The notes: generated from the letters alone by a model not told the origin. Positions 17,111 through 25,572 are shown, numbered from the stretch's first letter. The stretch: DNA of 57,329 nucleotides from Actinoplanes oryzae (GCF_030757795.1 NZ_JAUQWH010000043.1:1-57329); one strand, 5' to 3'. Numbers and translations are program-made.

Positions 17111-17851
17111 ATGACTCTCGCGCACGATGTGACCGGGGACGGGCCACCCGTCCTGCTGCTGCACTCCACGGCCGCCGATCGCCGGATGTGGGATGCGCAG
17201 GTGCCCGCGCTGGCGGCCGCCGGGCGCCGGGTGATCCGGTGCGACCTGCGGGGGTACGGGGAGACGCCCGCGCCGGTGGAGCCGTGGAGCGACGCCGCCG
17301 ACGTGCTCGGCCTGCTCGACGAGCTCGGAGTGGACACCGTGGCGGTCGTCGGGTCCTCGGGCGGGGGAAAGGTCGCGCTGGAGGTGGCGGCGCGGTGGCC
17401 GCGGCGGGTCGGGCAGCTCGTGCTGCTGTGCACGGCGACGGCCGGCTTCGAGCCCGGCCCGGAGCTCAGGGCCTTCGGGGCGGAGGAGGACGTGCTGCTC
17501 GAGGCGGGGGACGTGGCCGCCGCCACGGAGCTCAACGTGCGGACGTGGCTCGGGCCGGAGGCGACCGAGGCGGTGCGCGACAAGCTGCGCGAGATGCAGC
17601 GGCACGCGTTCGAGGTGCAGCTGGCGGGGCCCGAGGTGGCGCCCGTACGCGTGCCGGTGGATCTTGCCGCGATCACCGCGCCCGCGCTGCTGGTGTCGGG
17701 GGCCTACGATCTGCCCGACTTCCGGCGCATCGCCGTGGACCTGGCGGCGCGGCTGCCCGCGGGGCGGCATCTGGAGCTGGACTGGGCCGGGCACCTGCCC
17801 GCCATGGAACGCCCCGGCGAGGTGTCCGAGCTGCTCATCGACCTGCTGTAG
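17111..17851 (+). CDS. alpha/beta-hydrolase fold protein
   Basis: 246 aa. Oxyanion strand VLLLHSTAADRRMWD near the N-terminus, nucleophile elbow GSSGGGKVAL, acid in VSGAYDLPDF and catalytic His in DWAGHLPAMERPGE. The order and spacing match the 3-oxoadipate enol-lactonase-like subgroup of small alpha/beta hydrolases. ATG 17111 gives the normal N-terminus but has no strong ribosome site; longer in-frame starts add only low-complexity sequence. It converges with the GerMN lipoprotein gene across 40 bases containing an imperfect GC hairpin. Substrate unknown. Confidence 0.88.
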   Translation: MTLAHDVTGDGPPVLLLHSTAADRRMWDAQVPALAAAGRRVIRCDLRGYGETPAPVEPWSDAADVLGLLDELGVDTVAVVGSSGGGKVALEVAARWPRRVGQLVLLCTATAGFEPGPELRAFGAEEDVLLEAGDVAAATELNVRTWLGPEATEAVRDKLREMQRHAFEVQLAGPEVAPVRVPVDLAAITAPALLVSGAYDLPDFRRIAVDLAARLPAGRHLELDWAGHLPAMERPGEVSELLIDLL

Positions 17852-17891
17852 CGGCTGCGCCCGGGCGGAGACCGCCGCCGGGCAGCGCGGC

Positions 17892-18434
17892 TCAGTCGAG
17901 CAGGCCGCTGTAGTCGGCGACGGTCAGCGGGGTGTCCGACAGGGAGCCGTCGGCGCGGGGAACGACCAGCGGCTGGGCCTCCGCCGTGAAGGACACCGTG
18001 CCCACCTCGGTCTGGCTGGTCAGCGTGCACACGATCTGGCCGAAGGCGAGCACCTCGTCGCTGCGCGGCGGCTGGCCGCCCGCGAGCATGATCGTGGCCC
18101 GCCGGTCGATCAGCGTCATGCCGGTGACCGTCATCGTGGTCAGGGCGCTGGTCAGGCCGTCGGCGCTCTCCTCGGCGGTCGGCCCGGCGAGCAGCGCGTC
18201 GAGCTGCTGGCGCGGGGCCAGCGGCGCCGGGACCCGCCGCGGCACCCGCACCAGCCGGCCGTCGCGCACGAAGTAGAGCCGCAGCGCCACCGACCCGGCC
18301 CCGTTGGGCACCGGGTTGCCGGAGGCGTCGATGCGCCCCGGCGTCTCGATCGGGCGCGGCTCGGCGTCCAGGGGCACCCCGCAGCCGCCGGCCGCGAGCG
18401 CCAGGGCCAGGGTTCCGAGACAGCGGCGCCTCAC
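17892..18434 (-). CDS. GerMN-domain lipoprotein (short LpqB-like)
   Basis: 180 aa from a GTG overlapping the kinase stop by four bases (an in-frame ATG at 18443 is also possible). The signal peptide ends in the lipobox LAAGGC, so it is a lipid-anchored extracytoplasmic protein. The mature part is one GerMN domain: VALRLYFVRDGRLVRVPR, PRQQLDALLAGPTAEESADGLTSAL, EVLAFGQIVCTLTS. In MtrA-MtrB-LpqB operons the third protein has GerMN plus a large beta-propeller; here only GerMN is present. Probably senses the envelope or modulates the adjacent kinase. Confidence 0.88.
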   Translation of the reverse strand: MRRRCLGTLALALAAGGCGVPLDAEPRPIETPGRIDASGNPVPNGAGSVALRLYFVRDGRLVRVPRRVPAPLAPRQQLDALLAGPTAEESADGLTSALTTMTVTGMTLIDRRATIMLAGGQPPRSDEVLAFGQIVCTLTSQTEVGTVSFTAEAQPLVVPRADGSLSDTPLTVADYSGLLD

Positions 18435-19783
18435 GGCGTACATCCTGGCAGGTCGACGCGGAAACGCGCGCCGCCGCCCGGCCGGTCCGTCACCGTGGCC
18501 GTGCCGCCGTGGGCGGCCGCGTGCTGGGCGACGAGCGCGAGACCCAGCCCGGTGCCCGCGGTGTCGGCCCGCGCCCCGGCCGAGCGGCCGCGCACGAACC
18601 GGTCGAAGATGACCGGCTTGTCCTCGGGGCTCACGCCGGGACCCTCGTCGTCGACCTCGATGCTGCCGGACCCGTCGGCGAGGCGCAGCCGCACGGCCAC
18701 CGCGCCCCCGCCGTACGCCCGCGCGTTGTCCAGCAGGTTGCCGAGCAGCTGCCCGACGAGCCGGCGGTCGACGCACCACGGCGGGCCGGGTTCCGCGTCG
18801 ACGATCGCCGGGTCCACGCCCCGCTCGCGGCACACCTGTCCCGCCAGCTCCGGCAGGTCCACCGGCACCCGCTCGGCCGGCCGGTCGCCGCGGGAGAGCT
18901 CCAGCAGGTCGTTGACGAGCTGCTGGAAGCGGGCCACCTCGGCGCTGACCAGGCCCGCGGCGGTGGCTGTCCGGTCGTCGAGCCGGTCGCGGCGGCGCTC
19001 GAGCACGCTGACCGCGGCGGCCAGCGTCTGCAACGGCGAGCGCAGTTCGTGGCTGACGTCGGCGGCGAAGCGGCGGTCGCGGTCCAGGCGGGCGGACACC
19101 TCGTCGACCATGTGGTTGAACGACGTGGTGAGCCGGCTCAGGTCGGGCTCGGCGGCCGGGTCCAGCCGGTACTTCCAGGCGCCCCCGGCGATCTCCTCGG
19201 CGGCGTCGGCGACGCGGCGCAGGGGTCGCAGGACGTAGCGGCTCGCGTACCAGCCCAGCAGCGCCCCGAGCGCGGCCGTGCTCACCGCCACCAGGGTCAG
19301 CACCACGGTGAGCACGCCCAGCGTGTGCTCGAGCTCCTGCAACGAGTCGACCTCGTAGAACACCACCGACTCGGCCAGCGGCACGGCCACCACCAGCGTC
19401 GCCGTGCCGTCCGCGCGGACCCGCTGCACCGAGGGCACGCCCTCGGCGGCGCGGCGCTGCAACTCCTGCGGTACGGCCACCGCGGCGCCCGTGTCGGCCT
19501 GGCGCGCGTACCACTCGTTGCCGCGCTGCAGCAGGGCGCGCCTGTTCTCGCCGGTGTCGAGCGTGCGCAGCACCGCCACCACGTCGGGGTTGCGGGACGT
19601 GCCGAGCCCGGCGCGCACCACCGAGGCGTCGTAGTACGCGGCCCGGACCGCCGTGCGCTCCCGCTCGTCGAGCAGCGACTGCCGCACCACCTGGAACGAG
19701 ACCAGCGCCATCGTCGCGCTCAGGGCCAGCGCGCCGGCGGCGAACCCGGCGACGACCCGGACGCGCAGGCCCGCCCGCCTCAT
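18431..19783 (-). CDS. sensor histidine kinase (MtrB/CseC-like)
   Basis: 450 aa. Two membrane helices (about 10-32 and 153-180) bracket a roughly 120-residue extracytoplasmic sensor. Then a HAMP domain (YVLRPLRRVADAAEEIAGGAW), the phospho-acceptor box ADVSHELRSPLQ with His245, and the HATPase domain with N box LLGNLLDNARAYGG, DDEGPGV, IFDRFVRG and GTGLGLALV. ATG 19783 overlaps the regulator stop (ATGA) and its own stop overlaps the lipoprotein start, so the three genes are translated as one coupled unit. Signal unknown; cell-envelope stress is likely from the lipoprotein partner. Confidence 0.95.
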   Translation of the reverse strand: MRRAGLRVRVVAGFAAGALALSATMALVSFQVVRQSLLDERERTAVRAAYYDASVVRAGLGTSRNPDVVAVLRTLDTGENRRALLQRGNEWYARQADTGAAVAVPQELQRRAAEGVPSVQRVRADGTATLVVAVPLAESVVFYEVDSLQELEHTLGVLTVVLTLVAVSTAALGALLGWYASRYVLRPLRRVADAAEEIAGGAWKYRLDPAAEPDLSRLTTSFNHMVDEVSARLDRDRRFAADVSHELRSPLQTLAAAVSVLERRRDRLDDRTATAAGLVSAEVARFQQLVNDLLELSRGDRPAERVPVDLPELAGQVCRERGVDPAIVDAEPGPPWCVDRRLVGQLLGNLLDNARAYGGGAVAVRLRLADGSGSIEVDDEGPGVSPEDKPVIFDRFVRGRSAGARADTAGTGLGLALVAQHAAAHGGTATVTDRPGGGARFRVDLPGCTP

Positions 19784-20457
19784 CGTTGCAGCTTGTAGCC
19801 CAGGCCGCGGACGGTCACCAGCCGTCGCGGGGCGCCGGCGCCGTCCTCGATCTTCTGCCGCAGCCGGCCCACGTGCACGTCGACCAGGCGCTCGTCGCCG
19901 CCGTCGTAGCCCCACACCCGCTGCAGCAGCTGCTGGCGTGACAGCACCCGGCCGGGATGCTCGGCCAGCTCGCACAGCAGCTGGAACTCCGTGCGCGTGA
20001 CGGCCACCGGCTCCCCGCGCAGCCGCACCTCGCCGGCCTCGGGGGAGATCTCCAGGTCACCGAAGGCCAGGACCGGCACCTCGGCGGCCAGGGCCACCCG
20101 GGCGCGCCGGCGCAGCGCCCGCAGCCGGGCCGTCAGCTCCTTGACCGCCACGGGCTTGACGAGATAGTCGTCGGCGCCGGCCTCCAGCGCCGCCACGATG
20201 TCGTGGGTGTCGTCGCGGGCGCTGATCACCACGATGGGGACGTCGTCGGAGCGGCGCAGCTGCCGGATGCACTCGAAGCCGTCGATGCCCGGCAGCATGA
20301 GGTCGACCAGCACGGTGTCGGCGGGGCTGCGCCGCTGCGCCGCGAGGCCCTCCTCGGCGGTCGGGGCCCCCGTGGCCGCATAGCCCTCGTCCTCCAGCGC
20401 GAGCACCAGGGACAGACGGATCCGGTCGTCGTCCTCGATCACCAGTACGGCTGACAT
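19780..20457 (-). CDS. OmpR/PhoB-family response regulator
   Basis: 225 aa. The receiver domain has the acidic pocket IEDDD at 7-11, phospho-acceptor Asp52 (VLVDLMLPG), the switch in VVISARDD and Lys101 (DDYLVKP). The C-terminal winged helix shows VTRTEFQLLCELAEHPGRVLSR and DVHVGRLRQKIE...VRGLGYKL. It most resembles actinobacterial MtrA/CseB-type regulators. First gene of the coupled regulator/kinase/lipoprotein operon. Tandem GTCAC-type direct repeats 62-122 bases upstream are likely its own binding sites, implying autoregulation. Confidence 0.95.
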   Translation of the reverse strand: MSAVLVIEDDDRIRLSLVLALEDEGYAATGAPTAEEGLAAQRRSPADTVLVDLMLPGIDGFECIRQLRRSDDVPIVVISARDDTHDIVAALEAGADDYLVKPVAVKELTARLRALRRRARVALAAEVPVLAFGDLEISPEAGEVRLRGEPVAVTRTEFQLLCELAEHPGRVLSRQQLLQRVWGYDGGDERLVDVHVGRLRQKIEDGAGAPRRLVTVRGLGYKLQR

Positions 20458-20518
20458 GAGCCCAGTGTCGCCGCGCCGCGCCGCTGCCGCCTAATTCCGG
20501 CGCGCGAACCGGACACTT

Positions 20519-20579
20519 GTCACGGAACCGTCACACGGCTCCTCGGCGGCACGTCCGGGACTTGTCACGGAACCGTCAT
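20519..20579. promoter_or_regulatory. two tandem response-regulator boxes GTCAC-N6-GTCAC/T
   Basis: A 19-base sequence is repeated exactly (20515-20533 and 20560-20578, 45 bases apart). Each copy holds two half-sites 11 bases apart: GTCAC at 20519 and 20530; GTCAC at 20564 and GTCAT at 20575. One-turn spaced direct repeats are the usual target of OmpR-family dimers, and the half-site resembles reported MtrA boxes. The site lies between the response regulator and the divergent STAS gene. Confidence 0.7.
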
Positions 20580-20930
20580 ATGGATGCGAGATCTCTGCCA
20601 CACCGCCGGGCGAATCTGGCTGTCGTGCGAGCGGAACATCCGGTGCGGGAGACGACCGTCGTGGTCACCGAGGCGTTCGACGGCCCGGCCGTCGACCGCT
20701 GGCGGGCCCGGCTGGACGCCGCCGCGGCGCTGCGCCCGGCGCGGCTCGTGGTGGACCTGCGCCGCAGCCCGCGCATCGACGCCGCCGGCATCGGGGTGCT
20801 GCTCAGCGTGCACCGGCAGATGCTGCGCGCGGACGGCCGGCTGCTGCTGCGCGCCCCGGTGGACCGGGTCCGCCGGGTGCTGGGCCTGGCCCGCGTCGAC
20901 CATGTCCTCGAGGTGGAGGAGACCCGATGA
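20580..20930 (+). CDS. STAS-domain protein (anti-anti-sigma-like) lacking the phosphorylatable Ser
   Basis: 116 aa from ATG 20580, but this ATG touches the operator repeat and has no ribosome site; GTG at 20625 or 20643 may be the real start. The STAS core is TVVVTEAFDGPAVDRWRARLDAA ... LVVDLRRSPRIDAAGIGVLLSVHRQMLRADGRLLL. In anti-anti-sigma factors the motif is D-S/T-S/T-G with a phosphorylated Ser; here it reads D-A-A-G. Coupled by ATGA overlap to a second STAS gene. Probably part of a partner-switching circuit, with this copy not controlled by phosphorylation. Confidence 0.85.
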   Translation: MDARSLPHRRANLAVVRAEHPVRETTVVVTEAFDGPAVDRWRARLDAAAALRPARLVVDLRRSPRIDAAGIGVLLSVHRQMLRADGRLLLRAPVDRVRRVLGLARVDHVLEVEETR

Positions 20931-21289
20931 CCCCGGCCCTGGTCGAGCTGGAGGAACACCCCGAGGCCGCCGTGGTGCGCGTGCGCGCGTCCCTCGACGC
21001 GGCGGTCACGGGCGAGCTGCGCGCGGTGCTGACCCGCGCGGCCGAGCGGCATCCCCGGCTGGTGGTGGACCTCGCCGGGGTGCCCACCGTGGACACCACG
21101 GCCCTCGGCGTGCTGGTGCGCGCCCACCGCGCCGCCCGCCGTCACGAGGGCGTCGTCTGTCTCGCCGGCGCGTCGCGCTTCGTCATCACCGTGCTGCACA
21201 CGATGCACGTCGACGGGCTCTTCCCGCTCTTCGACGACTGCGCCGAGGCCCTCGACTGGCTGCGCACGTCGGCGGTCGCCACGGCCTGA
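20927..21289 (+). CDS. STAS-domain anti-anti-sigma factor homologue
   Basis: 120 aa. STAS fold with the sequence RLVVDLAGVPTVDTTALGVLVRAHRAARRHEGVVCLAGA. The phosphorylation site is D-T-T-A, so a Thr can still accept phosphate. Start overlaps the previous stop (ATGA). No anti-sigma kinase or sigma factor is encoded nearby, so its partners are elsewhere. A hairpin terminator follows 28 bases after the stop. Confidence 0.88.
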   Translation: MTPALVELEEHPEAAVVRVRASLDAAVTGELRAVLTRAAERHPRLVVDLAGVPTVDTTALGVLVRAHRAARRHEGVVCLAGASRFVITVLHTMHVDGLFPLFDDCAEALDWLRTSAVATA

Positions 21290-21317
21290 GCCGCGCGCGC
21301 CGGGCCGGGAGATGCGG

Positions 21318-21342
21318 GCGGGTGTCCGAACCGGACACCCGC
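21318..21342 (+). terminator. hairpin terminator after STAS pair
   Basis: Perfect 11-bp stem GCGGGTGTCCG / CGGACACCCGC with a three-base loop (AAC). Located 29 bases past the second STAS stop. No T-tract follows. Confidence 0.6.
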
Positions 21343-21423
21343 GCGCACGGCCGGGGCGGCGCTTGGCGGAGCACCGCCCGCACCCATGGTCGGTGCCGCA
21401 GATGGCGGTGCGCCGCCGGGCGG

Positions 21424-21439
21424 GTGACAGTTGCGTGAC
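21424..21439. promoter_or_regulatory. response-regulator-type box upstream of GGDEF gene
   Basis: GTGAC-AGTTGC-GTGAC, the reverse complement of the GTCAC-N6-GTCAC arrangement found upstream of the response regulator, with the same 11-base period. It lies about 250 bases before the cyclase start and may extend the regulon to that gene. Confidence 0.45.
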
Positions 21440-21685
21440 GGTAGGTTGGCACGGTGTCCGGCGGACTTCTGTCGGCCTGTCGCGGCCGCCGGCCGCCGGG
21501 CCTCTCTCGCCTGTCCGGGCCCGCCCGGCAGCCACGTGCGTTCCTGGCGCAGGGGCGCGGCGCACGGGAAGCAGAGAAATGCTCACTTCGGCGCGGGGCG
21601 CGCCGATCGGGGAGTGGCACAACCCGTGAGGTGATGCACTACGGTCAGTCGATCAGTGGGTCAGCCGGCGGAGGGAGCCGCGGTA

Positions 21686-22741
21686 GTGGGCACGGATTCC
21701 CACCTGCAGGCGTTGCGGACGTTGCACGCGGTCACCAAGCGCGTGCACGCGAGCCTCGACCTCACCGCCACCCTCGACGCCGTGGCCGCCGGCATCGTCG
21801 AGGTCGCGGGCTTCGGCCTGGCCGCGGTCAACCTGGCGGAGCCCAACGGCGACTATCTCACCGTCGCCGTGGCCGGCAGCGACGACCTGCGCAAGGAGCT
21901 GCTGGGCAGCCGCGGCTCCGCGGAGAACTGGCGCGAGTTGTTCCGCCGCTCCGAGCGCTGGGGCTCGCTCTATTTCGTGGACCACCGGGTCGGCGTACCG
22001 GAGAATCTGTATGTCTGGACGCCGGACATCGAGCCGAGCGAGGACCCGGACATGTGGCATCCGGAGGACTGCCTCTTCGCGCCGCTGTACGCGCCGTCGG
22101 GGGAGTGGCTCGGGGTGCTCAGCGTCGACCTGCCCGCGGGGCTGCGCCGCCCGGGCCCGGAGCAGCAGGAGATCCTGGCGCTCTTCGCCGAGCACGCGGC
22201 CATCGCCATCCAGCACGCGCGGCTGCACTCGGCCCTCGAGCGCAGCCAGGCCGAGGCGCAGTACGCCGCGACCCACGACTCGCTCACCGGCCTGGCCAAC
22301 CGCGCGCTGCTGCGCACGCGCTCCGAGGCGGCCACGCCGCCCGGGCGGCGTGGCCAGCGGGTGGGTGTCCTGGTGGTGGACCTGGACGGCTTCAAGAAGA
22401 TCAACGATGCGTACGGGCACGAGGCCGGCGACGAGGTGCTGGTGGCCGTGGCGGACCGGCTGCGCCGTGAGTTGCCCGACGCGGACGTCATCGCGCGCAC
22501 CGGCGGCGACGAGTTCGTGGCCGTGCTGACCGGGCCCGCCCTGGCGGCACCGCTCTCCCGCACCGCCGAACGGCTGCGTTCGGCGCTCGCCGAGCCGATC
22601 GCCGGAGCCGCCGGGGCCTATCAGGTGGGCGCGAGCGTGGGCTGGGCGCTGGGCGAGCCGGGAGCCGACGTGGCCGTCCTGACCGCCGAGGCCGACCACG
22701 CCATGTACGCGCAGAAGCGCCGCTCCGGCTCGTACCTGTAA
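21686..22741 (+). CDS. GAF-GGDEF diguanylate cyclase
   Basis: 351 aa from GTG 21686, with GGAGGGAG about 10 bases upstream. Residues about 5-185 form a GAF sensor domain (LHAVTKRVHASLDLTATLDAVAAGIVE ... PEQQEILALFAEHAAIAIQHARL). A helix links it to a GGDEF domain starting at ATHDSLTGLANRALL, with LVVDLDGFKKINDAYGHEAGD and an intact ARTGGDEFVAVL active site. The inhibitory RxxD site that usually precedes the active site is absent (PDADVIART), so product feedback is probably lacking. Cytoplasmic c-di-GMP synthesis in response to a small ligand or redox cue is expected. Confidence 0.92.
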   Translation: MGTDSHLQALRTLHAVTKRVHASLDLTATLDAVAAGIVEVAGFGLAAVNLAEPNGDYLTVAVAGSDDLRKELLGSRGSAENWRELFRRSERWGSLYFVDHRVGVPENLYVWTPDIEPSEDPDMWHPEDCLFAPLYAPSGEWLGVLSVDLPAGLRRPGPEQQEILALFAEHAAIAIQHARLHSALERSQAEAQYAATHDSLTGLANRALLRTRSEAATPPGRRGQRVGVLVVDLDGFKKINDAYGHEAGDEVLVAVADRLRRELPDADVIARTGGDEFVAVLTGPALAAPLSRTAERLRSALAEPIAGAAGAYQVGASVGWALGEPGADVAVLTAEADHAMYAQKRRSGSYL

Positions 22742-22785
22742 AAGAAGTTCCCTCGTCTTTTGTGAGGACCGTTACGCCGGTTCCC

Positions 22786-22820
22786 GGACCAGATTGGTCC
22801 CTGACGGACTACCTTGGTCC
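22786..22820. promoter_or_regulatory. two tandem TetR-type palindromes
   Basis: GGACCA-GAT-TGGTCC (22786-22800, perfect) and GGACTA-CCT-TGGTCC (22806-22820, one mismatch) have centres 20 bases apart and end just before the TetR start at 22823. Position and symmetry indicate an autoregulatory operator for the TetR gene and the MMPL gene behind it. Confidence 0.7.
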
Positions 22821-22822
22821 CT

Positions 22823-23389
22823 ATGCCCCGCCCGACCCGGCAGGAGATCGACGACGAGATCGTCGACCATGCCGCCGCCCTGTTTGCCCGGCACGGGTTC
22901 CGTGAAACCTCCGTGCAGCGCATCGCCGACGCGGCGGGCTATTCCAAGACCGGGCTGCTGCACCGCTTCCCCAGCAAGGAAGCGCTCTGGGCGGCGGTCG
23001 CCGAGCGCTGCACCGCGCTGCTGCGCGAGGTCGCCGCCCGCCCCGGCGACCTGCCGCCCGGCCCCGCCCGCGACCGCGCGGTGCTCACCGCGCTCGCCGA
23101 CGTCGCCCTGCGCCACCCCGGCATGATCGCCGTGGTGCTCAACTCGTTCAGCCGGGCCGCCGAGCACGGCGACTCGCCCCTGCTCGACGAGGTCGGCGCG
23201 GTGCTGCTGGCGGCCTTCGCCGTGCCCGACACCTTCCCCGACGTCGCTCGCGGCGTGCGGGTCGTGGGGGCCCTCGGCGCGCTCGCCGTCGCCGCCCTCG
23301 CCTGCCGTGACCTTCCCGCCGGCGAGGTGCGCGAGCACCTCGTCGCGGCCGCCTTCGACGCGCTCGGGCACCCGCGCCCGGCGACCTGA
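22823..23389 (+). CDS. TetR-family transcriptional regulator
   Basis: 188 aa. N-terminal helix-turn-helix: EIVDHAAALFARHGFRETSVQRIADAAGYSKTGLLHRFPSKEALW. The C-terminal ligand-binding half is helical and not conserved. Eleven bases before the MMPL start, so both are one operon. The twin palindromes directly upstream suggest self-repression released by a ligand that the MMPL protein exports. Confidence 0.92.
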   Translation: MPRPTRQEIDDEIVDHAAALFARHGFRETSVQRIADAAGYSKTGLLHRFPSKEALWAAVAERCTALLREVAARPGDLPPGPARDRAVLTALADVALRHPGMIAVVLNSFSRAAEHGDSPLLDEVGAVLLAAFAVPDTFPDVARGVRVVGALGALAVAALACRDLPAGEVREHLVAAAFDALGHPRPAT

Positions 23390-23400
23390 AAGGACCTCTC

Positions 23401-25572
23401 GTGGCCACCTTCCTGCACCGACTGGGCCTGGGCGCGTTCCGGCACCGGTTGCTCGTCACGGCCGTCTGGCTCGTGGTGCTGCTCGCCACCGTGGCGGGCG
23501 CCGTCTTCCTGTCCGGCAAGACGGTCAGCACCTTCAGCATCCCGGGCCAGGAGTCGACGACCGCCCTGCACCTGATCGACGAGCGCTTCGGCGACGGCGC
23601 CAACGGCGCGACCGCCCAGGTCGTCATGGCCGCCCCCGACGGCACCAAGATCACCGACCAGGCCAACGCCGGCAAGGTCGCCGCCCTCGTCGCGCAGCTC
23701 GGCAAGCTGCCCGGCGTCGCGAGCGCCTCGAACCCGCTGGACCCGCAGGCGCCGGCGGTGTCACAGGACCAGACCGCCGCGTACAGCACGGTGACGTACC
23801 CGGTGGTGGCCACCGAGATCACCGACGCCGAGCGTGCGCAGCTGCTCGACACGGTCGCCGCCGCCGGGGGCTCGGGCCTGACCGTCGAGATCACCGGCGA
23901 GGCCAGCCAGGAGAACGCGGCGGACATCGGCGGCCCGGCCGAGGCCATCGGCGTGGTCGTCGCGCTGCTCGTGCTGGCCCTCACGTACGGGTCCCTGGTC
24001 ACCGCCGGCATGAACCTGCTCACCGCCGTCGTGGGCGTGGGCATCGGCGCCCTCGGCATCACCACGCTGACCGGCTTCGTGGACCTGCAGTCGACGACCC
24101 CCATCCTCGCCGTCATGCTCGGCCTCGCCGTCGGCATCGACTACGCCCTGTTCATCGTGACGCGGCACCGGCAGGAGCTGCTGCACGGGCGTACGCCGCA
24201 GGACGCCGCCGCCCTCGCCGTCGGCACCGCGGGCTCGGCCGTCGTCACCGCCGGCATCACCGTCGTCATCGCGCTCGCCGGTCTCGCCGTCGCCGGGGTC
24301 CCGTTCCTCACCGAGATGGGCATCGCCGCCGCCTGCACGATCGTCGTCGCCGTGCTGATCGCCATCACGCTGGTCCCGGCGGTCCTGGGCTTCATCGGCC
24401 GGCGCGCCCTGCCCCGCAAGCTGCGCACGGCCGCCGCCCCCGTCCCCGCCTCCGACGGGCGCGGCTTCTACAAGGGATGGGCCGCCGCCGTCACCCGCCA
24501 TCGCGTGGTGAGCCTGCTGCTGGCCGTCGCCGTCCTCGCCGTCGTGTCGATCCCGTTCTTCTCCATGCGCACCTCGCTCATCCAGCCGCCCGCCGAGGGC
24601 AGCACCCAGGCCAAGGCCCAGGAGCTGATCGCCCAGCACTTCGGCCCCGGCTTCAGCGGCCCGCTGCTCGTGCTCGTCGACGGCGCCCCCGAGCGCGCCA
24701 CGGCCCTCGCCCAGCAGGTCCAGGGCCTCGACGACGTCGCCCTGGTCGCCCCGCCCACCCCGAACCAGGCCGGCAACGCCGCCCTCATCACCGTCATCCC
24801 CGCCTCCGAGCCGGACAGCGCCTCCACCGTGGACCTCGTCCACGCGATGCGCGACAGCTTCGAGGGCCAGGACGGCGTCTACGTCACCGGCCAGACCGCG
24901 GTCAGCGTCGACGTGTCCCAGAAGCTCGAGGACGCCCTGCCCCGCTACCTCGTCCTGGTCGTCGGGCTCGCCCTGGTGCTGCTGATCCTGGTGTTCCGCT
25001 CGATCCTGGTCCCGGTCGTCGGCGTCCTCGGCTTCCTGCTCACCATCGGCTCCGCCCTGGGCGCCACCACCGCCGTCTTCCAGTGGGGCTGGCTGCAGCA
25101 GATCGTCAACGCCGAGACCACCGGCCCGCTGCTCAGCCTCTCGCCGATCATCGTCATCGGCATCCTCTTCGGCCTCGCCATGGACTACCAGGTCTTCCTG
25201 GTCTCCCGCATGCACGAGGCCCACGCCCACGGCGCCGCCCCCCGCGACGCCATCGTGACCGGCTTCCGCCAGGCCGCCCCGGTCGTCGTCGCCGCGGCCA
25301 CCATCATGTTCTCGGTCTTCGCCGGCTTCGTCCCGGAGGGCAACGACACGATCAAGCCGATCGCCTTCGCCCTGGCCCTCGGCATCCTCTTCGACGCCCT
25401 GATCGTCCGCATGATCGCCGTCCCGGCGGCCCTGGGCCTGCTGGGCCGCGCCGCCTGGTGGCTGCCGCGGTGGCTGAGCTGGCTGCCCGTGCTCGACGTG
25501 GAGGGCACGGCCCTGGAGCGCAAGGTTCCCGAGCCCGAGCCGCCCCTCACCCCGCAGCCCGCCGCCCACTGA
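23401..25572 (+). CDS. MMPL-family RND transporter
   Basis: 723 aa from GTG with AAAGGA upstream. Layout typical of actinobacterial MMPL exporters: N-terminal helix (LLVTAVWLVVLLATVAGAVFL), a large extracytoplasmic loop (about 45-180), a five-helix block containing GLAVGIDYALFIVTRHRQEL (the conserved GxDY-type motif), a second loop, and a second block with GLAMDYQVFLVSRMHE. The C-terminus is short and cytoplasmic. Exports lipids, siderophores or drugs by proton antiport; the exact substrate is unknown. The TetR gene in front makes inducible efflux likely. Confidence 0.94.
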   Translation: MATFLHRLGLGAFRHRLLVTAVWLVVLLATVAGAVFLSGKTVSTFSIPGQESTTALHLIDERFGDGANGATAQVVMAAPDGTKITDQANAGKVAALVAQLGKLPGVASASNPLDPQAPAVSQDQTAAYSTVTYPVVATEITDAERAQLLDTVAAAGGSGLTVEITGEASQENAADIGGPAEAIGVVVALLVLALTYGSLVTAGMNLLTAVVGVGIGALGITTLTGFVDLQSTTPILAVMLGLAVGIDYALFIVTRHRQELLHGRTPQDAAALAVGTAGSAVVTAGITVVIALAGLAVAGVPFLTEMGIAAACTIVVAVLIAITLVPAVLGFIGRRALPRKLRTAAAPVPASDGRGFYKGWAAAVTRHRVVSLLLAVAVLAVVSIPFFSMRTSLIQPPAEGSTQAKAQELIAQHFGPGFSGPLLVLVDGAPERATALAQQVQGLDDVALVAPPTPNQAGNAALITVIPASEPDSASTVDLVHAMRDSFEGQDGVYVTGQTAVSVDVSQKLEDALPRYLVLVVGLALVLLILVFRSILVPVVGVLGFLLTIGSALGATTAVFQWGWLQQIVNAETTGPLLSLSPIIVIGILFGLAMDYQVFLVSRMHEAHAHGAAPRDAIVTGFRQAAPVVVAAATIMFSVFAGFVPEGNDTIKPIAFALALGILFDALIVRMIAVPAALGLLGRAAWWLPRWLSWLPVLDVEGTALERKVPEPEPPLTPQPAAH

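Larger units (their letters stand above)
21290..21685. other. 396-bp intergenic region before the GGDEF gene
   Basis: Besides the terminator hairpin and the GTGAC direct repeat listed separately, it presumably contains the promoter of the cyclase gene. No further gene is evident; open frames here lack ribosome sites and family resemblance. Confidence 0.5.

Noticed and set aside
17852..17891. GC-rich imperfect hairpin between convergent hydrolase and lipoprotein genes as a bidirectional terminator
   Set aside because: Pairing is interrupted and not better than expected in such GC-rich sequence.
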